A model generated the notes under the pieces. The model was not told where the DNA came from. It searched no databases and was given only the letters and a program-made list of their open reading frames with translations. 64,000 bases of DNA from NCBI GenBank assembly GCA_963730405.1, contig CAVSRW010000011.1, positions 124,001 to 188,000 of the forward strand. The letters are read 5' to 3'. Source of the DNA: Gaiellasilicea sp963730405. Lineage in GTDB: Bacteria > Actinomycetota > Thermoleophilia > Gaiellales > Gaiellaceae. Position numbers and translations under genes: made by a program. Shown piece after piece: positions 44,631 to 52,216 of this stretch (positions are counted from its first letter, which is position 1; each line of letters opens with the position of its first letter).

Positions 44631-46079
44631 TCACGCCAGCTTCACCGCGACGTGCTTGATGCGGGTGTACTCCTCCATCGAGTAGAGCGACATGTCCTTG
44701 CCGTAGCCGGACTCCTTGAAGCCGCCGTGCGGCATCTCGGAGGCGAGCGGGAAGAGGTGCTCGTTCACCCAGACGGTGCCGAACTCGAGCTTCCGCGCCG
44801 CCGCCAGCGCGCGGCCGACGTCCTGCGAGAAGACCGAGGCCGCGAGGCCGTACCGGACGTCGTTCGCCATCGCGATCGCCTCGTCGTCGGAGGAGAAGCG
44901 CTGGACGGTCACGACCGGCCCGAACACCTCGTCCTGCACGATCTCGGCGTCCTGCGCGACGTCCGTGACGACGGTCGGCCTGACGAAGAAGCCGCGGTCG
45001 CCGACCGACTCGCCGCCGGTCACGATCGTCGCCTTCCCGTCGACCGCGCGCTCGAGGAAGCCGAGCACCCGCTCCTGCTGCTCCTTCGAGATCACCGGGC
45101 CCATGTCGACGTCCTCGCCCTCGGCCGGATCGGCCACCTTCATCGCCTCGAGCGCCTTCACGGTCTCGGACATGACGTCGTCGTAGACCTGCTCGTGGAC
45201 GAGGATCCGCGACGACGCGGTGCAGTCCTGGCCCGAGTTCCAGTAGCCGCCGATCTTGATCGCCTCGGCGACCGTCGCCGGGTCTGCGTCGTCGAGCACG
45301 ACCATCGGCGCCTTGCCGCCGAGCTCGAGGTGGACGCGCTTGAGGTTCGACTGCGCCGCACCCGTCGCGATCAGCTTCCCGGTCTCGACCGAGCCGGTGA
45401 GCGAGACGAGCCGGATCTCGGGGTGGCGCACGAGCGCCTCCCCGGCCGGGACGCCGTCGCCGGTGATCACCTGCAGCACGCCCGCCGGCAGGAACTCCTG
45501 CGCCAGCTCGACGAAGCGCAGGGTCGTCAGCGGCGTCTGCTCGGCCGGCTTGAGGATCTGGACGTTGCCGGCAGCGAGCGCAGGCCCCAGCTTCCAGACC
45601 GCCATCATCAGCGGGTAGTTCCAGGGCGTGATCCCGGCCACGATCCCGAGCGGCTCGCGGCGGATGATCGAGGTGTAGCCCTCGACGTACTCGCCGGCCG
45701 CCTTGCCCTCGAGCGTGCGGGCCGCCCCCGCGAAGAAGCGGAGGTTGTCGGCCGAGAAGGGCATCTCGTCGCCGGCGATCGCCATCGGCTTGCCGACGTT
45801 CTGCGACTCGAGCCGGGTCAGCTCGTCGGCGTTCTCGTCGATCACGTCGGCGAGCTTCAGCAGCAGCTCCATCCGGTCCTTCGGGGTCTTGTCGGCCCAC
45901 TCGGCGTACGCCTTGCGCGCGGCCTCGACGGCCCGCTCGACATCCTCGGCGCTCGACCGCGGGACCTCGGCGATCACCTCGCCGGTCGCCGGGTTGAGGA
46001 CCTCCATCGTCTCGCCGGACGCCGCGTCGACCCACTCGCCGCCGACGAGGTTCTTGTGCTTGGTCACGGACACGCTCAC
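44631..46079 (-). CDS. Aldehyde dehydrogenase, probably gamma-aminobutyraldehyde dehydrogenase
   Basis: A 482-residue NAD(P)-dependent aldehyde dehydrogenase. GITPWNYPLMMAVWKLGPALAAGN, SLTGSVETGK, VHLELGGKAPMVVLDDADP (catalytic Glu), GQDCTASSRILVHE (catalytic Cys286) and EVFGPVVTVQRF. MSVSVTKHKNLVGGEWVDAASGE is close to the aminobutyraldehyde dehydrogenase start. Would oxidise 4-aminobutanal from putrescine transamination to GABA. GTG at 46077-46079 with GGAGG upstream; first gene of the pot operon and divergent from the amine oxidase. Confidence 0.93.
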   Translation of the reverse strand: MSVSVTKHKNLVGGEWVDAASGETMEVLNPATGEVIAEVPRSSAEDVERAVEAARKAYAEWADKTPKDRMELLLKLADVIDENADELTRLESQNVGKPMAIAGDEMPFSADNLRFFAGAARTLEGKAAGEYVEGYTSIIRREPLGIVAGITPWNYPLMMAVWKLGPALAAGNVQILKPAEQTPLTTLRFVELAQEFLPAGVLQVITGDGVPAGEALVRHPEIRLVSLTGSVETGKLIATGAAQSNLKRVHLELGGKAPMVVLDDADPATVAEAIKIGGYWNSGQDCTASSRILVHEQVYDDVMSETVKALEAMKVADPAEGEDVDMGPVISKEQQERVLGFLERAVDGKATIVTGGESVGDRGFFVRPTVVTDVAQDAEIVQDEVFGPVVTVQRFSSDDEAIAMANDVRYGLAASVFSQDVGRALAAARKLEFGTVWVNEHLFPLASEMPHGGFKESGYGKDMSLYSMEEYTRIKHVAVKLA

Positions 46080-46280
46080 AGGGCAGCCCTCCGCTCGGGG
46101 AATCTCGGCGCGAGCCTAGCTCGCACTCGACCGAGTGGACAAGTTCGAAGGCGCCGGAGCGCCGGTTCTTCGCCACCGTGTCCATACGGGCGCCGGGGAT
46201 TCTGGCCTCGGAGGAACATTGCGGTCCGGCCGCGCGTGGGGCATCGTCCCGGGTGATCACTCTGGGGAAGGGGGGACACG

Positions 46281-47813
46281 ATGGCACGGACACCGCTGGC
46301 AGGTGCCGTTCAGGACGCGCTCGCGACGGTCGCCGCCGGTGAGCGGCGGACGACGCGCACGCGCTTCGTCAAGGAGGCGGGTGCGGCCGCGATCGGGCTG
46401 ACCGCGCTCGGCCGGCTCGCTGCACCGGCGCGCGCCGCGACCGCACCGAAGATCGTCGTCGTCGGCGCAGGGCTCGCGGGCCTGAATGCCGCGTACACGC
46501 TCGAGCAGGCCGGCTACGCCGCGGAGATCCACGAAGCGAGTGACCGGATCGGCGGCCGCTGCTGGACGCTCCGCGACGCCTTCGCGGACGGGCAGATCGC
46601 CGAGCACGGCGGCGAGCTGATCGACCAGAGCCACACCCACATCCGCCGGCTCGCCCAGGGGCTCGGGCTCAAGCTCGACAACCTGCTCCAGGCGGAGCAG
46701 AACGGCACCGAGCTGATCGCCTACTTCGACGGCGCGCGCTACTCGTACGAGGAGATGACGGACGACATCAAGTCGGCCTGGCAGAAGATCCACATGGACG
46801 TCTCGGCGGCGAGCTACCCGACCACGTTCGAGCTCTCGACCGAACGCGGCCGCGAGCTCGACAACATGTCGATCGTCGACTGGATCGAGGAGACGTTCGA
46901 GGGCGGGATGGACTCCCGGATCGGGAAGCTGCTCGACGTCGCCTACAACATCGAGTACGGCGCCGAGTGCACCGAGCAGAGCTCGCTCAACCTGCTCTAC
47001 CTGCTCGCCTACTCCGGCCAGGGTCAGTTCCGCGTCTTCGGCCCCTCGAACGAGAAATACCACGTCGCCGGCGGCAACGACCAGATCACGGACCGGCTCG
47101 CGGCGCGGCTCGCGGGCCGGATCACGACCGGGTCCGAGCTCGTCGCGGTGCGCCGGAACGCCTCGGGCACGTTCACGCTCACCTTCGACCAGAGCTCGGG
47201 GACGAAGACGGTGACCGCCGACAAGGTCGTGCTCGCGCTGCCGTTCTCGATCCTCCGCTCCTCCGTCGACCTCGCCAAGGCCGGGTTCGAGCCGCTGAAG
47301 CTGGTCGCGATCCGCGAGCAGGGCATGGGCACGAACTCGAAGCTGCACGTGCAGTTCTCGAGCCGCTTCTGGCGCGCCCAGGGCGCGAACGGCGACACGT
47401 TCTCGGACCGGGGCTACCAGAACACGTGGGAGGTCACGCGCGCCCAGGGTGGCAAGAGCGGCATCCTCGTCGACTACACGGGCGGCAAGATCGGCGCGAG
47501 CTTCGGCTCGGGAACGCCCGAGTCGCGTGCGAAGCAGTTCCTCGCCCAGCTCGAGCCGGTGCTCCCGGGGGCGACGAAGGCGTGGAACGAGAAGGCGACG
47601 GTCGACTTCTGGCCGGGATATGAGTGGACGAAGGGCTCGTACTCCTTCTGGAAGGTCGGCCAGTACCAGCGCTTCGCGGGGATGGAGGCACGCCGGCAGG
47701 GCAACTGCCTCTTTGCCGGCGAGCACACGTCGATCGACTTCCAGGGCTACCTCAACGGCGCCGTCGAGACGGGGCAGCGGGCTGCGGGAGAGATCTTGGC
47801 CGACCTCAAGTAG
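46281..47813 (+). CDS. Exported flavin monoamine oxidase-family protein
   Basis: A 510-residue FAD amine oxidase. The N-terminus (RRTTRTRFVKEAGAAAIGLTALGRLAAPARA) looks like a Tat-type signal with an imperfect twin-arginine box. KIVVVGAGLAGLNAAYTLEQAGY is the FAD dinucleotide loop, IGGRCWTLR the second FAD motif, FAGEHTSIDFQGYLNGAVETG the C-terminal FAD/active-site segment with the Trp/Tyr cage region near FWPGYEWTKGSYS. Oxidises primary or polyamines, producing an aldehyde and H2O2; its position divergent to the polyamine operon supports a polyamine. GGGAAGGGGGG precedes the ATG. Confidence 0.9.
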   Translation: MARTPLAGAVQDALATVAAGERRTTRTRFVKEAGAAAIGLTALGRLAAPARAATAPKIVVVGAGLAGLNAAYTLEQAGYAAEIHEASDRIGGRCWTLRDAFADGQIAEHGGELIDQSHTHIRRLAQGLGLKLDNLLQAEQNGTELIAYFDGARYSYEEMTDDIKSAWQKIHMDVSAASYPTTFELSTERGRELDNMSIVDWIEETFEGGMDSRIGKLLDVAYNIEYGAECTEQSSLNLLYLLAYSGQGQFRVFGPSNEKYHVAGGNDQITDRLAARLAGRITTGSELVAVRRNASGTFTLTFDQSSGTKTVTADKVVLALPFSILRSSVDLAKAGFEPLKLVAIREQGMGTNSKLHVQFSSRFWRAQGANGDTFSDRGYQNTWEVTRAQGGKSGILVDYTGGKIGASFGSGTPESRAKQFLAQLEPVLPGATKAWNEKATVDFWPGYEWTKGSYSFWKVGQYQRFAGMEARRQGNCLFAGEHTSIDFQGYLNGAVETGQRAAGEILADLK

Positions 47814-47825
47814 ATCCTCTTCGTT

Positions 47826-47831
47826 TAGGCT
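47826..47831 (+). promoter_or_regulatory. Putative -10 element (TAGGCT) for the beta-propeller gene
   Basis: TAGGCT followed by 8 nt and GTG at 47840; no Shine-Dalgarno. Confidence 0.35.
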
Positions 47832-47839
47832 CGCTCCCC

Positions 47840-48898
47840 GTGGGGGCGCTACTCGTCGTCGGAACACGCAAGGGGCTCTTCCTCGTCCGCGGCGACGACG
47901 AACGCCGCTCCTTCGAGGTCGAAGGCCCGCTGCTGCCCGGCTGGGAGGTCAAGCACGCGCTCGTCGACCCCCGGGACGGGACGCTCTACGCGGCGGCGAA
48001 CAGCTGGGTCTACGGCGGCGTCGTCCAGCGCTCGACCGACATGGGCAAGACGTGGGAGCGCTCCGAGGGATTGGGGCTGCCCGAGGAGAGCGGGCTGAAG
48101 CTCGCCTCGACCTGGCACGTCGAGCCCGGGCACGCGTCCCAGCCGGGCACGCTCTGGCTCGGCGGCGAGCCCGGCGTCCTCTTCCGCTCCGACGACTCGG
48201 GTGCGAGCTGGCAGACGAACGAGGCGCTGCTGGGCCACGAGACGCGCGAGAAGTGGTCGCCCGGCGCGGGCGGGCTGATCACGCACTCGATCACGCTCGA
48301 CCCCGACGACGCGCAGACCCTGTGGATCGGGATCTCGGCGGCCGGGGTGTTCCGCTCGGAGGACGGCGGCGCCTCGTGGCAGCCGCGGAACCAGGGCACC
48401 GAGGCCTGCTTCTCCCCCGAGGACCGCTTCCCGGAGGTCGGCCAGTGCGTGCACAAGGTGCTGGCGCATCCCGGCCGCCCGGGCCGGCTCTGGCAGCAGA
48501 ACCACTGCGGCGTCTACCGCTCCGACGACGGCGGCGCGAGCTGGGAGCGGCTGGACGAGAACGGCCTGCCGTCGGGCTTCGGCTTCGCACTCGCGCTCGA
48601 CCCGGGCGACCCCGACCGCGCGTTCGTGATCCCGGAGGAAGGCGCCGAGAACCGCGTCACCTGCGACGGCCGGCTCGGGATCTACACGACGGCCGACGCC
48701 GGCGCGTCGTGGCAGCTGATCGTGGCCGAGGAGCCCGCCTGGGCGGCCGTGCTGCGCGAGGGGATGAGCCAGGACGACGAGGCCGTCTACGCGGGCACGC
48801 AGAGCGGGCACGTCTACGCGCTCCGGCACGGCGAAGTCGTGGAGGCGGCGCGGCACCTGCCGCCGATCCTCTCGGTCGAAGCGTCGACGTGGCAGTAG
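47840..48898 (+). CDS. BNR/Asp-box beta-propeller protein (sialidase-like fold)
   Basis: A 352-residue cytoplasmic protein with five Asp-boxes of the SxDxGxxW type: STDMGKTW, SDDSGASW, SEDGGASW, SDDGGASW and TADAGASW. They mark blades of a seven-bladed (VPS10/sialidase-like) propeller. No signal peptide and no sialidase catalytic arginine triad were recognised, so hydrolase activity should not be assumed. The stop overlaps the start of a MoaD-like gene by 10 bp, so the two are translationally coupled and likely act together. Confidence 0.88.
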   Translation: MGALLVVGTRKGLFLVRGDDERRSFEVEGPLLPGWEVKHALVDPRDGTLYAAANSWVYGGVVQRSTDMGKTWERSEGLGLPEESGLKLASTWHVEPGHASQPGTLWLGGEPGVLFRSDDSGASWQTNEALLGHETREKWSPGAGGLITHSITLDPDDAQTLWIGISAAGVFRSEDGGASWQPRNQGTEACFSPEDRFPEVGQCVHKVLAHPGRPGRLWQQNHCGVYRSDDGGASWERLDENGLPSGFGFALALDPGDPDRAFVIPEEGAENRVTCDGRLGIYTTADAGASWQLIVAEEPAWAAVLREGMSQDDEAVYAGTQSGHVYALRHGEVVEAARHLPPILSVEASTWQ

Positions 48899-49137
48899 TC
48901 CTCCTCCCCGGCCTGCTGGCGACCGAGGCGGGCGGGAGGAAGGAGTTCGACGTGGACGCCGCCACGGTCGGCGACGCGCTTCGCGCGCTGCCCGTTCGCG
49001 ATCTCCTCCTGGACGAGACCGGCGACGTGCGCCCACTCGTCAACGTCTTCGTCGACGGGCAGCGCGCCCGCGACCTGGAGGCCGCGGTGACCGCGGCCTC
49101 CCAGATCCGGATCGTCGCCGCGATCGCCGGCGGCTAA
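48889..49137 (+). CDS. MoaD/ThiS-family ubiquitin-like sulfur-carrier protein
   Basis: An 82-residue beta-grasp protein ending AIAGG, the C-terminal Gly-Gly needed for adenylation and thiocarboxylation. FDVDAATVGDALRALP and PLVNVFVDGQRARDLEAAVTAASQIRIVAAIAGG match MoaD. GTG at 48889 overlaps the beta-propeller gene by 10 bp. No other molybdopterin, thiamine or cysteine biosynthesis gene is nearby, so whether it serves molybdopterin or another sulfur-transfer role is open. Confidence 0.87.
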   Translation: MAVVLLPGLLATEAGGRKEFDVDAATVGDALRALPVRDLLLDETGDVRPLVNVFVDGQRARDLEAAVTAASQIRIVAAIAGG

Positions 49138-49140
49138 GAC

Positions 49141-49207
49141 GGACGTGAGGGGTCCTGGCCCCAACACGTCCGCGTGGGACATGTCGGGGCCAGGACCTCA
49201 CACGTCC
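49141..49207. terminator. Large bidirectional hairpin between convergent genes
   Basis: Arms 49141-49162 and 49186-49207 match at 20 of 22 positions, and the 23-nt loop can itself fold (ACACGTCC against GGACATGT). It fills the gap between the MoaD-like and BMP genes and would work on both strands. No T-run. Confidence 0.75.
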
Positions 49208-49215
49208 GAAATCGG

Positions 49216-50259
49216 CTAGCTCTTCCCGACCTCCGTCGGGATCCCGCTGATCTCGCCGTCCGCGATCTGCTGCTTGACCTCGTCGACCTTGTCGATGTCC
49301 TCCTGAGGCACGTCGGGGCTGACCTTGCCGAGCCCGACGCCGTCCTCCTTGAGCCCGAACGTCGAGTTGCCGCCGCCGGTCCAGCTCCCGTCCTGGATCG
49401 ACTGGATCGTCAGGAAGACGGCCGCATCGACGCCCTTCTGGGCGCTCGTGAGGATGTGGTCGCCGAGGAACGACTGGTCGGCGTCGACGCCGATCCCGAG
49501 CTTCCCGCGCTCGCCCGCCGCGTTCAGCGCCCCGAGCCCGCAGCCGCCGGCGACCTGGAAGATCACGTTCGACCCGCGCGCGATCTGGTTCAGCGCCAGC
49601 TCCTTGCACTTCGCCTGGTCGTCCCAGTCCTGCGAGTAGTCGTGGATCAGCGTGATCCCGGGCGCCGCCTTCTCCGCCCCGGCGAAGTAGCCCGCGATGA
49701 AGCGGTCGACGGGCGGCTCCTTCATCCCGCCGACGGCGCTGATCACGTCCTTGCCTTCGCGCCGCTTCTCCTCGAGCCCGGCGAGGTAGCCGACGAGGTA
49801 GCCGACCTCCTCCTCGCGGAAGAGCAACCCCTGCACGTTCGCGGGCTTCCCGGGCACGAACGCCTGGTCGACGTCGATGATCGCGAACTTCGTCTCCGGG
49901 TACTTCTGCGCGACCTTCCCGATCGCGTCGCCCTGCGCGAAGCCGACGCCGATCACGAGGTCGTAGCCGCTGCGCGCGAGCGTCGTCATGTTCGGGATGT
50001 AGTCGGCGGCGGTCGCGGACTCGACGACACGTCCCTCGACGCCCAGCTCCGCCTCGGCGCGCTCGACACCGCGGAACGCAAGCTCGTTGAAGCCGTCGTC
50101 GTCCAGCTGGCCGCGGTCGACGACCAGGCCCACGCGTACCGGCTCGGACGCCTGGGTCTCGGTCGCGGCGGTCGTCGACGCGGCGTCCTCGTCGTCCGAG
50201 CCGCAGCCGGCGAGCGCGAGAACGGAGAGCACGAGCGCGAACGGGATCAAGCGAAGCAT
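49216..50259 (-). CDS. BMP-family (PnrA/Med-like) nucleoside-binding lipoprotein
   Basis: A 347-residue lipoprotein. Signal with lipobox LALAGC (residues 14-19), then an acidic-Ala/Thr linker and a BMP/PnrA domain: VGLVVDRGQLDDDGFNELAFRGVERAEAELG, YDLVIGVGFAQGDAIGKVAQ, FAIIDVDQAF, AGYFAGAEKAAPG and VIFQVAGGCGLGALNAAGERG. Members bind purine and other nucleosides for an ABC importer (BmpA/NupA); no permease or ATPase is adjacent. Divergent from an NrtR-like regulator with a palindrome between them, so its ligand might be linked to NAD precursors (inference). Confidence 0.9.
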   Translation of the reverse strand: MLRLIPFALVLSVLALAGCGSDDEDAASTTAATETQASEPVRVGLVVDRGQLDDDGFNELAFRGVERAEAELGVEGRVVESATAADYIPNMTTLARSGYDLVIGVGFAQGDAIGKVAQKYPETKFAIIDVDQAFVPGKPANVQGLLFREEEVGYLVGYLAGLEEKRREGKDVISAVGGMKEPPVDRFIAGYFAGAEKAAPGITLIHDYSQDWDDQAKCKELALNQIARGSNVIFQVAGGCGLGALNAAGERGKLGIGVDADQSFLGDHILTSAQKGVDAAVFLTIQSIQDGSWTGGGNSTFGLKEDGVGLGKVSPDVPQEDIDKVDEVKQQIADGEISGIPTEVGKS

Positions 50260-50278
50260 GGTCGGAGCCTTTCCATTA

Positions 50279-50305
50279 AGGTTTTAGACTGTGAGGCAGA
50301 AACCT
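50279..50305. promoter_or_regulatory. Imperfect palindrome AGGTTT-N15-AAACCT, possible NrtR operator
   Basis: Lies over the start of the NrtR-like gene (GTG at 50291) and 20 bp from the divergent BMP gene. Half-sites are AGGTTTTAGACTG and, reversed, AGGTTTCTGCCTC (9 of 13 the same). NrtR regulators are usually autoregulated from such sites. Also contains TAGACT abutting the GTG. Confidence 0.45.
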
Positions 50306-50989
50306 CTCGAGGATCCTACCACAGCACCCGCGCACGTCGTCCTCGCGGCGGTGCTGCAGGCGCGCGAGGGCCGGCTCCGCGCCCTCCTCTGGCAGCGGGC
50401 ACGCGACCCATTCCGCGGCGCGTGGTCGCTCCCGGGCGGTGCGCTCGACGACGCGGAGACGCTCGACGGCTCGATCCTGCGCCAGCTCGCGGCCAAGGTC
50501 GACGTCCGTGAGGTCGCCCACCTGGAGCAGCTCGGCACGTGGAGCGAGCCCGACCGCCATCCCGAGCGGCGCGAGCTTGCGACGGCGTTCCTCGGGCTCG
50601 TCCCGTCCGACCTCGACCCGAAGCTGCCGGCCGACACGGCCTGGCACGTGGTCGACGACCTTCCCCCGCTCGCGTTCGACCACGCCGAGATCGTGCTCGC
50701 GGCCCGCGAGCGGCTGCGCGGCAAGCTCTCGTACACGAACATCGGCTTCGCGCTCGCGCCGGCCGCGTTCACGCTCTCGGAGCTGCGCGACCTCTACGCG
50801 GCCGCGCTGGGGCACGAGGTCTCGGCGACGAACCTGAAGCGCGTGCTCCTGCGCCGCGACGTGCTCGAGCCGACCGGAGCGCGGCGGGAGCCGGGACGCG
50901 CCGGCGGCCGCCCGGCCGAGGTGTACCGCTTCCGCGCCCGCCGGCTCGAGGTCACCGATCCCTTCGCCGCACTCCGGCCGCCCACCTAG
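50291..50989 (+). CDS. NrtR-like regulator: catalytically dead Nudix domain plus winged helix
   Basis: A 232-residue protein. The N-terminal Nudix domain (about 15-150) has GALDDAETLDGSILRQLAAK in place of the Nudix box GX5EX7REUXEE: the REUXEE glutamates that bind metal are RQLAA here, so hydrolysis is unlikely. The C-terminal part (FTLSELRDLYAAALGHEVSATNLKRVLLRRDVLEPTG...RPAEVYRF) is the winged-helix domain of NrtR, which senses ADP-ribose/NAD-related metabolites and represses NAD genes. Divergent from the BMP lipoprotein. Stop shares CTAG with the convergent response regulator. Confidence 0.88.
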   Translation: MRQKPLEDPTTAPAHVVLAAVLQAREGRLRALLWQRARDPFRGAWSLPGGALDDAETLDGSILRQLAAKVDVREVAHLEQLGTWSEPDRHPERRELATAFLGLVPSDLDPKLPADTAWHVVDDLPPLAFDHAEIVLAARERLRGKLSYTNIGFALAPAAFTLSELRDLYAAALGHEVSATNLKRVLLRRDVLEPTGARREPGRAGGRPAEVYRFRARRLEVTDPFAALRPPT

Positions 50990-51603
50990 GCGATCAGCGA
51001 CTGGCGCAGTGCGGTCGCGACGGCCTGGGTGCGCGTGTCCGCGTCGAGCTTCGCCATCGCCTTGCGCACGTGCGTCCGCACGGTCTCGGGCGAGATGAAG
51101 AGGTTCTTGCCGATCTCCTCGTTCGACATCCCGTCGGCGAGGAGCCTGAGCACGTCGCGCTCGCGCTGGGTCAGATTCGTCATCCGCTCGGTCGCCGCCG
51201 AGCTCGAGAGCACGCCCGCCAGCACGGGGTCGACGTAGGTGCGGCCCGACGCAACGAGCTCGACCGCGCGCACGACCTCGGCCAGCGGCGCCTCCTTGAG
51301 CACGAACCCGCGCGCACCCGCGTCCAGCGCCTCGGTCAGGAGGGCCCGGTCCCCGAACGCCGTGTAGAGGATCACCGCCGTATCGGTCGCCGAACGCGCC
51401 AGCTGCCGCGCGACCTCGATCCCCGACTGCTTGGGCATGCGCAGGTCGAGGATCGCGACCGTCGGCTTGCGCAGCTCGATCTGCTCGACCGCGTCGTCGC
51501 CGTCGCGCGCCCTCCCCACGACGTCGATCCCGTGCTCGGCCAGCACGTCCGCGACCGCTTCGACCACGGCGGGGTGGTCGTCGGCGACGAGAACCGAGGT
51601 CAT
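50986..51603 (-). CDS. NarL/FixJ-family response regulator
   Basis: A 205-residue two-domain regulator. Receiver: VLVADDHPAVVEAVADVL (acidic pocket), VAILDLRMPKQSGIEVAR (phospho-acceptor Asp53), ILYTAFGD and GFVLKEAP (Lys). Output: LTQRERDVLRLLADGMSNEEIGKNLFISPETVRTHVRKAMAKL, a LuxR-type helix-turn-helix. Start MTSVLV at 51601-51603 has GGAG 9 nt upstream; an ATG at 51621 adds six residues. The adjacent divergent gene encodes a reduced histidine-kinase-like protein, its likely partner. Targets unknown. Confidence 0.92.
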   Translation of the reverse strand: MTSVLVADDHPAVVEAVADVLAEHGIDVVGRARDGDDAVEQIELRKPTVAILDLRMPKQSGIEVARQLARSATDTAVILYTAFGDRALLTEALDAGARGFVLKEAPLAEVVRAVELVASGRTYVDPVLAGVLSSSAATERMTNLTQRERDVLRLLADGMSNEEIGKNLFISPETVRTHVRKAMAKLDADTRTQAVATALRQSLIA

Positions 51604-51724
51604 CGAGGCCCGCTCCGCCATGGGAAACTCGGATCGATCACCTGGGTGAGCGAGAACATCTGGGAAGCCATGAAGAGTCTGCGGCACTCGACAACTGTCG
51701 TGGGCGCGAGGGATCATAGAGCCC

Positions 51725-52216
51725 GTGTCGTACGACGCCGACGACACTCGCGCACTCGCCACGCTCGGCCGGTTGACCCGTGGCGCGCTGCACGAGATCT
51801 CCAATCCCCTCGTCGCCCTGCTCGGCTCGGCCGAGCTCGCGCTCGGCGACGCGGAGCCGGGAACGAAGCTCCACGACCGGCTCTCGCTGACCCACCGGAC
51901 CGGCACCGAGATCGTCGAGGTCGTCCGCGCGCTGCAGGCGTTCGTGCGGCTTCAGGTGGAGCCGCCGCGGGAGCTGTCGGTCGGCGACGAAGCGGCCGCG
52001 GCCGTCGCGCTCGTCGACCGCGTCCTGCCCATCCACGGCGTCGAGTTGAGCGCCCGGGGCGACGCGACGGTCGTGGCCGCGCCGGGCGAGCTCAGGCGCC
52101 GGCTCGTCGACCTGCTCCTGACCGCGCTGGACGATCCCGACCGCGGCGCCACGATCGAGCTGGTCGTCGAGGACGACCTGGTCACGGCGACCGGCGGCGG
52201 CCGGCTCAGGCTCTGA
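51725..52216 (+). CDS. Miniature histidine-kinase-like protein (DHp domain with degenerate ATPase part)
   Basis: A 163-residue soluble protein. Residues about 10-75 look like a dimerisation/phosphoacceptor domain: LGRLTRGALHEISNPLVALLGSAELAL has the H-box HE(I/L)xNP, as in histidine kinases. The rest resembles only the first part of an HATPase domain (ELRRRLVDLLLTALDDPD, like an N-box without Asn-Glu acid pair) and ends before the G-boxes. So it probably cannot phosphorylate itself and may act as a phosphotransfer or phosphatase partner for the neighbouring response regulator. Overlaps the convergent dehydrogenase gene by 11 bp. No membrane segment. Confidence 0.7.
   Translation: MSYDADDTRALATLGRLTRGALHEISNPLVALLGSAELALGDAEPGTKLHDRLSLTHRTGTEIVEVVRALQAFVRLQVEPPRELSVGDEAAAAVALVDRVLPIHGVELSARGDATVVAAPGELRRRLVDLLLTALDDPDRGATIELVVEDDLVTATGGGRLRL

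Noticed and set aside
46080..46280. A regulatory RNA or extra gene in the 201-bp gap between the aldehyde dehydrogenase and amine oxidase genes
   Set aside because: Only a weak GC-rich hairpin (GGCGC/GCGCC) and the two ribosome-binding sites are visible; it most likely just holds the divergent promoters.
47840..48898. Sialidase function for the Asp-box protein
   Set aside because: Asp-boxes only show a propeller fold; no signal peptide or catalytic arginine/tyrosine set was seen.
50285..50290. TAGACT as the leaderless -10 element of the NrtR-like gene
   Set aside because: It abuts the GTG, so transcription would start inside the coding region. Treated as part of the palindrome instead.
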